From assembly GCA_034620365.1 (NCBI GenBank), contig JAQGEQ010000365.1, forward strand, positions 124,001-188,000: 64,000 bases of DNA. The letters run 5' to 3'. Below, piece by piece: positions 34,201 to 44,745 of this stretch. The notes beneath the pieces are model-generated. The model did no database searches. It was not told the origin of the DNA and was given only the letters and a program-made list of their open reading frames with translations. The position numbers and the translations under genes were made by a program. Each line of letters starts with the position of its first letter. Position 1 is the first letter of the stretch. This DNA comes from Pegea sp. RAD2-039 (Eukaryota > Chordata > Thaliacea > Salpida > Salpidae).

Positions 34201-37200
34201 CAACTAAATCAAATAAATAGTGATAAAGTGGAGATGAATGAACTACTAATTAATAAACTGGATGCAGATAGATACAAAAGAGTCTCTGATAATAACTCAA
34301 ACTACTTTTAAAACTGTTCTTTTAAATTATGATAATTTGGAAAAAGTTTTTAAAGATTTCAAGATGATCTGAAAACTTGATTAAGTTCTTATATTCAATA
34401 GAAAACTGTTAGATTGTCACAATAAGTAGATAGTTGAAATAAACCTAATAATTTATCTGATATATACTTGTTTCAAAAAAGGTTTTTCTTCAACTTACTT
34501 CAGTTGGTTTTGGTATCCTTGTAAGAAATGCTTGTAAGCAGTTTCTTTAGTTTCTTCATCTAATATTCCAGCATTTCGAAGATACAAAGTCACAAAGACA
34601 TCAGGAGCAAATGACATCATATTTTGTTCTCCACAACCGGTTGGCTCTCGAAGTAAACTTCCTAAATTGCTTCTGGTACTTCCCATTATATCTCCTAAAA
34701 GTTTAGAATATTTTGAAAATCATTAATAGAAAACTTTTTCTTCAAACCTCTATTTTCTAATTCTAATTACTTCATTAAACATTTTAACATTTATTTGAAA
34801 TCTTTTGTAAAAATTCTCATCAAATTTTAAATCTTTATTTTTAATTTAAATATCAAAAAGATTCGATCAAAAAATTCAACTTCTTCTAAATTGCAAAAAA
34901 TAATAAAATTTGAAAAAGTAGAAAAAATGTTTAGACAAGTTGACGATAAAGTAAATCAATCTACTAATATATAGTAGTTTGTATCTAACAATATGAAATC
35001 TTTATGGAATATAGTAAAGTGATATTTGAAGAATTGTTAACAACAAGTATTTTACAAGCTTACCAAAAACAATCATCTTTACACTTTCAGATCCAAGAAC
35101 AAATTCAGAAGGTAGTTGTACATTGAGCTGTTTAACAGAGTCTTCATTTGTTCTACTATCACGTCTGATTAAGACAGATTGAGACGAACATTGTTGAAGA
35201 CCTTCAGGCTTTTACAAAAGATTTGTTGCAAAAAAAACATAAAAATATTGACATCAGATACCTTCACAGAAATCTTTCTAATCAATGAATCAGCTGCAAT
35301 TACTGATGATGCAGATACTTGAATATCAATTTCTCCAATTTGATTCATCTTCAATGGGAAAGATATTGAATATTGATCTTCTGCACGAATTTTAATTCGA
35401 CGAATTCTACCAGCAACTGCTTCATCATCAACTGGCATGATTAGTTCGAATCCATTTGAGTTTTTGTGAAGTTTCACTTTCACCTGAATTCAGATTTTTT
35501 AAAAGTGATTTTTAAGCATTCTAAAGTTTTTAAAACTTTGATTCAATCACCAAATTACTTTTATTATCAATCTAACTAACCATCAAGTCCATTTTGAAGT
35601 AGTTGAAGATGATTGCTTGAATTATTACAATCTCTCCTCGTATCACTTTCAATGGAACATTTAAATTGATAAAAAAGTTTCTGAAAACTCTAATCTACAA
35701 AAATATGATTCTATTATTTGATGATTAAATTATATTTGAAGATTTTCGTTGTGAAGCTTTTTATGAAGTTTATAAATAAGTTTTAATCTGTGATTTGTTT
35801 TTATTTAAAGTTGTTGTCAGTTAGATTGTTTTTGTATTTGTATTTTTAGAACAAATTTTGAAGATTTTAAGATGTTGGAATCATAACATTTAGAAATATT
35901 ATCGATTTTCAAGAATTATTCTGAATAATTAAAACTTTCTATTGAAAATCTTAAAATATTTTTCCAGTATTTTTTTATGTTGTATAAAGATAAAAAAAGT
36001 TTTTTATTTCATTTGAAAATTGAGATTATTTTGAAGTAACTTTTTTCTTGAAAATTTCGTTGAAAAAACTTAAATTGTTTTAATTTATTAGATTTATTTT
36101 CTGCTGTTATTTTTTTAATTTATTTAATATGAGATTTTAAACTTTATAAAAAAGTTTTGTTACTTATCACTTAATTTTTCATAAAAAAAACTATTTTTTA
36201 TATTTTATTTACAATTAATTTTATAATTTTTATTTAAAACAATCTAATAACTAACTTTTTAAGCTTTTAAAACTTTGAAACTTTCAGTTTAGTAAAGAGT
36301 AGATATTATTTCACTGAAATATTCTGAAGTATTTTTGTGGATACATTTATCTTTAGAATAACTCAAATAGTTTTACTTTTATATCAACCAATCAATTTTC
36401 TAACTTTCATTTTTCAATCTTTTAAATCTTTTTTAAAAATTTCTATTTCTTCAAATTGATTATTTCAAATCAATCACCTGTGATGAAGTAGCAACACCTA
36501 AACCATAGTTTTCAGATACTGAGAAAGCATTCAACACCCATGATGTAATTGTATCTGGTACAGTAGTATTGAATATTACTTCACCATTTTCACTACAATT
36601 CAATTTGAGATTTTATTATTGAATTATTATCATCAAAATATTACCTGGTCAAAAATTCTTTCCAAATCCAAGTCTCAGGGAAAAAGGTTCGAGGGTCTTT
36701 TACTTCAGTGTCTTCTGATGTAGAATCGTCATGGAAACGGAAACGCTTTCTGTCATCGCGGGAAATATTCTTCATTTTTATAACTGATCATGAATAACTC
36801 ACTTTGTAATTTGCTGTCTTATTGGTTTAATAGAATTATCTACAGATTGAAGGTTGTTAACTCCAGAAGCTCCTGGAGGAAATCCAAACAGCGCAGATGG
36901 AATTGATTCTGATGAACAATTTAACTTTCAACAAAATTTTGAATAAAAAAAATTCACAAATTAAAATTTGATTCAAAATTTATTCCAAAAACTTATTTTC
37001 TCTCTCAAAACCAAATATTTAAATATTTGTATTTAAACCACTACAAGTTAAATTACTTAAAAATTAGCTATTATATATTTATATTTATATTTATTTATTA
37101 TAAGGGTTTGTTTGAATGTTTGTTAACAAGAGATGCTCTCTTCAGACACCTTCCTTCGCATTTATTGCAATTAATAAATAAAAACTAACTGATATAATTT

Positions 37201-40200
37201 TTTTTGAAGTCGTTAAAAAACTAAATTTTATCAGAAATTTAAATTACTTTCATGGATATAAGCATCTGTTAAAACATTTATTGAGCTTGATTGAAAGATG
37301 CTTGTAGCTGTCGACCCTTCGTTAGTTCTCGGCCACCAATCATGAATATGACGTTTACTACCACCAGAATATTTTAACATTTGTCTTGTTATCTGTAATT
37401 AAATTCAAATTCAAACTAATGTATAAAACTTTTGGCAAAATTCTCAATAATTTGTAGTTTTAATTTGTTTTTTCACCATAATACATTAAATATTTTCGAA
37501 AACATTTTCTTCTTTCATTTACCTCATTTATTGAAACCTCATTAGCATCTTTCATCAACAAAACACTTTTATCAATAGCTTGTAATCCTACAAGACTTCC
37601 TCTTTCAGATGTTTGAACTGAAATTTGAATATTGCTTCCAGCATCAACTGAATCAGCTGATGTTTGCAGCAGAACCTATGATACAGTTTGATTAGCAGTT
37701 AATATACTTTGATCTACAGAAAACTTGTTTTTATTAAAAGTACTGCTTCTTTAGTTTCATCAATGTCAGTGACAAATTGCGTCATGAATGACGCGTGAGA
37801 TGTGAAGGAGGGTACCTAAAAAGAGCACCTCTCGCTAACACACATTCTCACAAATTAGATCTATTTGACGTGTAAACGAAAAAGCATATGACAGTGAAGA
37901 ATTGCACAGAATCATAGTATTGTAAAAGAGAAAAATTCACAGTTTAGAAATGGCAATGTTGGCGATATCATAACAATTCAGCTTTTTCTTGAACAGCATA
38001 AGTGATTTTGACATGACAATCTCTGATGGCAGATTGTTCCATGTACTGATTGTGCGGTATGAGAAAAAACTTAATCTGGTTAACGTAGCTGGTGGAGTGG
38101 GCTTATTAAGATGTAATTTATGTCTTCTAAGTTGATATAGCTTGAGGGAGGGACTAATGGAGAAAAAGTCATCAAACTGAAGATCAATTAGGTTGTGAAT
38201 AATTTTAAAAATCAGAATAAGGTCGTATTTGATTCTTCGGATTTCCAAAGTATCTAGATTGAAGAAGCTGAGACGATGCTTATAACTCTCGTATTTGATA
38301 TTACGTTTCCTGCAAACCAATCTCGTAAATGTTGCCTGAACAGATTCGATTTTTCTGATATCACCATATATTAATCATATATTATTAATCAGTTAAATAT
38401 TTAATATTTGCAAATAAAAAACTCAATTATAATGTTTCAATATTTCTAATCTAAAGATAAATGTTATATAAATGTAAAGGTTGTTGCTTATTAGTTTAAT
38501 AATTCAGATAATGCAAGTTGTAATTAGTTAAAGGATGAATTGTTTTATGTTAGTTGAACAACTTACTTTATTTTCTAATGAAACACCAACAGTAATTGTG
38601 ATGTAATCTGCTACAATCTCACCGTCTTGTCTCACATAAGATACTAAAATAGTAGCTGATGGTGACATTTGACGAGTGATCAAAAGTTCATAGTTCACTG
38701 ATTTTGAGTTGCTGTCATATGTGACTTGTTGATTGGATAGAATATTTCCTTTTGATTTAATCTAAAATTAGAACTTTTAGAACTTAACAGAGTAATTTGT
38801 GAAAACTTTTAAGTTTATTTATCTAAACTATCAACTAAATGATTAATAATATTTGTAACAAAAATATATTTTGATAATTAAAGAAGTCACTATATTATTA
38901 TAATTATATTATTATTATTATATATTATTATTAAACCGAAAAGATGAAACCTTAATTTTTGTAATATTAATATATATTCTTACATCTGAATTTAATTAGT
39001 GTAAATTTAAAGTGAAGTTTGATATTGTAGAAGAAGTTGCAATTAATATCAAAAACAATTCACTTACTGAATAATGAAGTTTTTCAAAAAACTTATTTGA
39101 TCTAACAGTAAAGTTTGCTGTTTTTCCAACTTCAAATCTATTTTCATTTGAAATGATTTGTAGAAAGGTGTTAGAAGGTGAGTCAGCTATTGAAGCTTTC
39201 CATTTAATTGTATTTATTTGACTTTTTCCAAGTATTAGAGCCTATGTAAGAAGAAAGAAGAAATGAAATTTAAAAAAATATTGATGATTTTCAAATGAAA
39301 TTGAAGTTTACAATCAAATTTATTTTTTATATTTATCATCAAACACTAGAAAGTTTTTACTTCATCAAAATATCTCAAAAATCTTTTAAAAAAATTACTA
39401 ATTTACTATCTAATACCTCAATATTTAAATAATTTAATTATTATTTACTGATTCATTAATATTTAAACAATTTAGAAAAAATTGATTATTTAAGTTTTAT
39501 GAAATTACTTTGAAATTAATTTCAGAGAAATGAAAATCGGTCTGAAAGTTGACAACAACTAATCCATCTGGTAAAATTTCATAATCTTTTGTTAAAACGT
39601 TTTGACCAGAAGCTAGTTGTGGTCGTTGTGGTCTGTAGTCTCTATAGCTTTCATACTTATATGGACCAGTAGCTGGTCCAGAAGCTGGACCAGAACGTGG
39701 ACCAGAAGATGGTCCAGAAGATAGACCAGAAGGTGGTCCAGAAGATGGTCCAGAAGATAGACCAGAAGGTGGTCCAGAAGGTGGTCCAGAAGATGGTACA
39801 GAAGCTGGGCCTGAAAGTGGACTAGAAGCTGGGCCAGAAAGTGGACCAGAAGATGGACCAGAAGATGGACCAGAACGTGGACCAGAAAGTGGACCAGAAG
39901 CTGGACCAGAAAGTGGACCAGAAGATAGACCAGAAGGTGGACTAGAATGTGTGCCAGATGGTCCAGAAGATAGACCAGAAGATGGTCCAGAAGATAGACC
40001 AGAAGGTGGGCTAGAATATGTGCCTGGTGAACCACCAAGTCCAAAACGTCCTCTGCTGTGAAAAAATACTTTTAAATTTTTACTAAATAGAAATTCAATT
40101 TGATAACTTACTTGACAGAAACTATTATTGTGAGATTATGATTTTTTCTAAATGAATCTTCAACTAACTTCCCATCTACTTCAACCACTTTTAACTGAAC

Positions 40201-41871
40201 AATCCAAGTTGAAACACTTAAATACCATTTTGAAAAATACTTACATAAGCAATATACTGAAGGTTTGATTTAAATATGTTTGGTGTAAAAAGTTTCTTGA
40301 TAGTGATTGGTTGTTCTGCTGAAATTATTTGTCGTTTTGTATCAACTTTAATATTTGTAGAAACTTCTGTGACAGAAGCAACTATTTCAATATTTGAGGT
40401 TCTTTCAATCAAAGATTTGAATGTTGAAGAGCTTATAAACATTTCAGCTTCTCCAGAAAAGTTCTTTCAAACATAAAAACAAATTTGAAGTTTTTAATAT
40501 CTGAGAAGAAATCAATCTTACTGTGAAATGCATTTCAACTGACGGTTTAGAAATTGTTTCATAGTTTCTATGATAATTGTGTCTTCTTAATTCCATGATG
40601 TAAACTTGAATAGATGCAATACCTTTAACGTGCTTCCCGAATGTATATCTATAAGATCTCTAAATTTAAATCTATCTAATATCAGTTTAGACTACAAAAT
40701 CACTTTATAAGAATCTTTACATTTGAGTTAATTGATATAAATGATTACAAGATGACATGCTAACTTACTTTGCTTGCAACTTAACAGTTAAACCATCAGA
40801 TGATAAATAGTAGTAATTAGGAGCTTTTATCATCACCTCAAATCTTGGTAGTTTGTAAGTTTTCACTTGAAATTTCACTTTATAACGATACTTCTGTAAA
40901 TTCAATCATTTTTATTCATATTCTAGTTAGACATCAAAACTTACAGTTATATGATCGGTTGCTTTAATCGTCCAATCACCAGCTGGTGTATCTTCATGAA
41001 TTTGTAGTTCATCACTAACTACACCAAGAGTTGGAACTTGATTCTTCTTCAACAGAATCACGTTTGATTTGGAGTCAGTAATCTCATAATTCAGTTTATG
41101 AGTCAAAGGTTTCAAATTGACATCAAGATTTATTATTCTGAATTTCACTGAATATAAAACATCAAATTTCAACAAATTCACTTTTTTAAATAATTTGTAA
41201 ATATTTGTCACCTATTTGTCCAGGTTTATACGCAGATTTATCAGTTTGAATAAACATTGATTGAATATTTGTTATGATTAAAAAGTTCAAAGTGTAGTCA
41301 GTAAAGATGAATCCTCCGAATTGATTTCTTCCTCTAATCTCCAGTTTTAATTTATTTTTTCGAGTCAAAGTGAGAGGAAGCTGAAGAAATTTGAATTGAT
41401 TTTGTCAACAAATCTATCTTGTATACACGACTACTTTATAAATCTCACTTTTCTTGTTGTAATCATTCGGCTTCCTCCTGAAATTTAAAACATCAGTTTG
41501 AAAATCAGTTTAATTTTTCAAATCACTAATTGATTGATTCAATAAATATTTCAACAAACGAAAAATCTTCTATTTAAATGTAGTAATTACCTCTTGAAAC
41601 CACTGCTGAATCCACAGACAGTGTCCCATGTCTGTGAGTTAAGGTCCCAGTGACTCTAACGTCCTCAGTTGCTATCAAATTGTGGACCACATAATTGATT
41701 GGTTGCCCTGGACGCACAAACTTTGGGACATATATCAGATATTGACTGAAAATAACAAAAACTGAATAATTTCATGAAAGATTTTTGATTTTTTTTGACT
41801 TACTTTCGAGCTGAAGTTAATTGAAAGAAGCAAAATACTGAAATAAAAATCAACTTCAAAATAATTTTCAT
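30088..41871 (-). CDS. Alpha-2-macroglobulin/TEP protein, copy A, with TSP1-like and LamG C-terminal modules
   Basis: I assemble 36 exons, about 1,929 residues, all phases matching. Exons (high to low): 41871-41804, 41745-41591, 41477-41449, 41380-41212, 41147-40945, 40893-40769, 40648-40522, 40463-40245, 40194-40112, 40055-39509, 39241-39068, 38761-38567, 37675-37523, 37392-37248, 36908-36803, 36749-36645, 36592-36478, 35694-35581, 35483-35262, 35208-35064, 34694-34499, 34176-33945, 33898-33824, 33771-33609, 33117-32903, 32706-32557, 32497-32322, 32269-32113, 32064-31959, 31661-31572, 31483-31295, 31248-31132, 31073-30890, 30869-30771, 30578-30400, 30350-30088. Domains: signal peptide, MG1-MG6 with bait region, MG7, CUB-like, thioester domain (GCGEQ), receptor-binding domain, then extra modules. 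Such proteins trap proteases or tag targets covalently. Start: first Met of a signal peptide. Confidence 0.9.
31295..31661 (-). other. Cys-rich linker and TSP1-like module of copy A
   Basis: Exon 31,661-31,572 ends in a cluster of cysteines (CEVCGFECDGCPG). Exon 31,483-31,295 encodes W-K-V-x3-C-x3-C, an R-x-C, a C-G-x3-K-P and further Cys. This is the spacing of an ADAMTS-type thrombospondin-1 repeat, although the usual second Trp is absent. TSP1 modules bind glycosaminoglycans or proteins. I infer the family from Cys and Trp spacing only. Confidence 0.55.
32113..35208 (-). other. Thioester domain through receptor-binding domain of copy A
   Basis: Exon 34,694-34,499 carries PTGCGEQNM, whose Cys and Gln form the internal thioester. 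The downstream position occupied by His in complement C3 and by Asn in A2M aligns with Ser here (SKSIQGG, exon 34,176-33,945), so an A2M-like amide-preferring reactivity is likely. LGGYSNTQ (exon 33,117-32,903) matches the A2M thioester-domain end. LPSGFKVN (32,269-32,113) and TVLDYYQPG (32,064-31,959) match the receptor-binding domain. Two donors here are unusual: GTTGGT after 33,945 and GTTTGG after 33,609. Confidence 0.9.
36645..36908 (-). other. Bait-region exons of copy A
   Basis: Two small exons (36,908-36,803 and 36,749-36,645) separated by a 53-base intron encode about 65 residues just before the invariant RTFFPETWIWKEFLT. The first is hydrophobic, rich in Pro/Gly/Ser (PSALFGFPPGASG). 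The second is basic then acidic (KKRFRFHDDS, SEDTEVKDP) and offers dibasic cleavage sites. Its position matches the protease bait region of A2M. Copy B has unrelated residues here. Confidence 0.8.
37111..37185 (+). mobile_element. Old LINE/SINE tail in an intron of copy A
   Basis: A decayed tail (gaatgtttgttaacaagagatgctctcttcagacacc...atttattgcaattaataaa), antisense to the gene, in the intron before the bait exons. The same tail with the same distinctive 'attgcaattaataaa' end sits at the equivalent place in copy B (58,371-58,441). Confidence 0.85.
37801..38365 (-). mobile_element. LINE 3' part in an intron of copy A
   Basis: About 565 bases on the minus strand match LINE positions 12,200-12,765, including a 127-codon open stretch (38,320-37,937). 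It is sense to the gene, inside the intron between exons 12 and 13. The terminal TAAA run is missing. The end abuts a perfect palindrome (gcgtcat-ga-atgacgc, 37,779-37,794). Copy B lacks this insertion, so it is younger than the duplication. Confidence 0.9.
39509..40055 (-). other. Gly-Pro-Ser-rich insert in MG4 of copy A
   Basis: One 547-base exon. After NRGRFGLGGSPGTY it encodes about 110 residues of imperfect SGPxSGP-type repeats (variants SSGPSSGL, SGPASGPL, PPSGPPSG), then a Tyr/Arg-rich stretch (YESYRDYRPQRP) and finally a normal MG strand (ILPDGLVVVNFQ). The insert is in phase and has no stop. Copy B has two short unrelated exons here. The low-complexity segment would be extended and flexible, and its Ser residues are candidates for O-glycosylation. 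Confidence 0.85.
40112..41871 (-). other. Signal peptide and MG1-MG4 exons of copy A
   Basis: Exon 1 encodes a hydrophobic leader (MKIILKLIFISVFCFFQ...). Exon 2 has YLIYVPKFVRPGQPINY (MG1). Exon 3 is only 29 bases (GGSRMITTRK). Exon 4 has MFIQTDKSAYKPGQ (start of MG2). Exon 5 has the conserved GDWTIKA. Exon 6 has LPRFEVMIKAP (MG3). Exon 8 has FTPNIFKSNLQY (MG4). Exons 2 and 5 are nearly identical in DNA to copy B, while exons 1, 3, 4 and 6-9 differ strongly. Confidence 0.85.
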
Positions 41872-43520
41872 TTTTAGACATCTGCTGATAAATTAATATT
41901 TGTTTTTTCGCTAAAATTTTTTAATAAAAACGTTTTTTGATTAAAAATATATATTTTTATTATAATATCTTCAATTTTCAATAATTTTAAGTCGAATATT
42001 AATTAATTTATTTGAAAATTAATATTTATTTAGAAACAAACTTTTTTAAAAACAGAAATAATTTTCATTCCAATCTAGTTGACGATTTAATTTAAATTAT
42101 AAAATTTTTTTCAAACTTAAATTATTTGTAAATATTATTTCTATTAAATATAAGTAAATAATTATCTGATAATTCAATCTGCTTACATTTTATCAAATTA
42201 TTCTATTAGTTTAATTACATTTCATAAAAGTTCTTTTAAATGAAACTTGATTAGCTATCTGCGGGAAAAAAAGTTTTGTTATCAACTTTCACTTTCTTCT
42301 CTTCTTTCACAAACGAATAGAAAATAATTTCAAAAGTTTTTTTTACCGCTGAGGTTATTTATATTAAACTATTTGACTTCATTCACAATTTATTTATATT
42401 TATCTCAAAAATAATGAAATAAATTGTTTTTTAGATAAAATAAATAATAAATATTTGATATTCCAAATCTTCTAGAGATATTCTTTGAATTACTTTAATG
42501 ATTAAAAAAATAAAAGTTATCATTAAAAATAAAAGATTAAAAAATATTTACGTTTTAATTAGGCTTTTATAATAAATCAAAATACTTGGATTCATTTAAA
42601 ATCTAAAAAGATAAATTTAATAAATAAGTCAAATTGGTTGATGTCAATTTGTTTGATAATTTATAAAATCTTTAACTTTCATTTCTCAAGGCTTTCATCA
42701 AAACGAAGGATTTTGTAAATTTTGTTTTTCTTCTTTACATTTTTTTTATTTAAAATCGAATAATTAAACAAATTCTATTTCTTAAGTATCCACAACATTT
42801 TGAATTAATTTATTTACACTAAATAGTTAATTTCTAAATTCAATATTTAGTAATTAAGTAATTGTTAAGAAATTCGAGTAACTTATCAAAATGTTATCTT
42901 CTGTTTTTCATTAATTACTTTAAAGATTTAATATTTAAATAAATCAGTTTATAAAATTAAAAAAAAATTAGTTTAAAAAATGTAAGAAATTTTGTAAATA
43001 AACTTTTAGTTATTTATTTTTTTAGGTCGTAATTATAATCATAAAGTTACAAGTTGTTTCAAATATTCTATTTCATTTTATTGTATAATTTAGTAATTTG
43101 TAAAATTAATTTGAAGTATTAAACATCAAATTGCTTAAAACTTTAATATAAGTTGAGAATTCTTTTCAAACAATCAATTGTTAAAACTGTCAGTTACTTA
43201 TGATGTCAGTTGGTTTAAATCTAGTTGTCTTCAAATTTACAACTTGATTAAAAATTTTAAACATTTTACTTTCACTATTTGCAGCAACAGAACTTCAAAA
43301 GAATAATTTCAATCAACAAAATTTGATAAAATCCTAATCTAATCTACTGATAAGAAACAAACAAAATTAAAATAATCATAAATTTCATTTATATCAGCTT
43401 GTTGCTGCTTCATTTATCGAAATAGTTTAAATTCAAATTAACTGGAAACACAAAATTATTTTCTATTTATTTTAACAAGTTTATTAATTTATTAATAATT
43501 ATTTATTCAAACATTTCCTT
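41872..43520. other. Upstream region of A2M copy A
   Basis: Very AT-rich with no gene seen. It should hold the promoter of copy A, but no clear TATA or initiator stands out from the AT background. Confidence 0.5.
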
Positions 43521-43655
43521 ATAATATTACCAACATTGTCATTTCTAAACTGTGATTTTTTCTCTTTTATATAATTATTCACTGTCATATACTTTAAAAA
43601 CTATGTAATTCTATGTAATTGTTCACTGCTAAATGCTTTGAATGCTATCGAAATG
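43521..43655 (+). mobile_element. LINE 3' fragment, plus strand
   Basis: About 135 bases match the end of ORF2 and start of the 3' UTR (ttataatattaccaacattgtcatttctaaactgtga), as also seen at 58,660-58,770. It stops before the terminal hairpin and is joined directly to an ORF1 fragment of opposite orientation. Confidence 0.75.
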
Positions 43656-44457
43656 TCATGCGCTCGAATTTTTTGTCAAGCTTTAGCTTATACAGATTGG
43701 CAAGAAACTTGCGTTTGTCCCAATTATGCTGAAAGAACACTTTCAACGGTCTTTGATGATCTGAGCTTTTTGCTCCAAGCCTAGTCATTGATACCTTTGG
43801 AACGTCCACAAAATCAAGGCTTTGAGAGCACATTTGATTAAAAAACTTTCTGTCATCATCTTTATCAGTCTCAGAGACATTAAATATGATGACATTGTTT
43901 TCTCTGTATTCACGGTCCTTAGTAAGTTTTATGAACTTGTCGCTGACCTTCTTGGCAAGAAGCTGCACCATGTTAGCATTTTTGTCGGAACCGGGATCAC
44001 CGACCACCGAGGCCCATGTGACTGGTTTCTTTGTAGAGGCATCCAGTTCGTTCGTTGATTTGGACAAACTAAAAATTTCTTTGTTGGTTTTGGCAACATA
44101 GTTGTCAATTTCAGATTTAATTTTGGCTAATTCAGCAGATATAGATTTGCTGATGTCGGATATTAGATCAGAATTAGATGAGGTAGTTGTTATGTCGTTG
44201 ATTATATATTTAGGGCAAAACCATTTAAATCCCATTTGCTTCGTCTGGTTGCATTTAAATATTTCATAAATTTTCTTGCTCACATCACTACAGGTGAGAT
44301 AAAACCAGGAGAGACATTTACAGCATTCTATTAACGGATCTTCACCAGAGCAAATTTCATCGCAATCTTGTTTTGATGAAGTCGGTTTGTCAGAATTTTG
44401 CTGTTCACTTGAACTTAAGGTCTCGTCACTTTTATTAGGATCCACCATAGTTTCCAT
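43645..44457 (-). pseudogene. LINE ORF1, 3'-truncated
   Basis: 270 codons matching the first half of ORF1 at 20,704: PHD-like finger (again WFYLTC, His ligand replaced by Tyr; one later zinc-ligand Cys is also lost in CPKYII), coiled coil and the first RRM-like block up to KKFER. The match breaks at the junction with the plus-strand LINE 3' fragment, so only one block is present and the protein would be truncated. Confidence 0.85.
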
Positions 44458-44745
44458 GAAAGAATTTTAGTGCCACCAACCCAAATAATTCGAATCGATT
44501 TCTTATCCAGACAGATTTATCACAATTTACAAATATAATTCAAATATCCTATAACCTGAAACTTATTTAAATAGAATTGTAAATTATAAAAGCAAAACTA
44601 CTAGTAGAAAGTTCAGTGATTTCTCTAAGCAAACTTCTGTGAAGAACAAATCTGTGTCATTTCAAATAGTGAGGTATTAATGATTTATTTAAGTTAAAAA
44701 TGATGTTGACCTACAACTTGACCAAACAGTCTAAAAAATTTGAAG
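44458..44745 (-). mobile_element. LINE 5' UTR
   Basis: The minus strand matches the 5' regions at 20,410-20,703 and 22,730-23,020 (gttggtggcactaaaattctttc just before the ATG). This is where the internal promoter of the LINE would be expected. Confidence 0.8.

Noticed and set aside
39613-40044. 143-codon minus-strand frame of HLLVYLLDHL-type repeats
   Set aside because: It is an out-of-phase reading of the Gly-Pro-Ser-rich A2M exon. The GPS frame joins both neighbouring exons in phase and continues into an MG strand.
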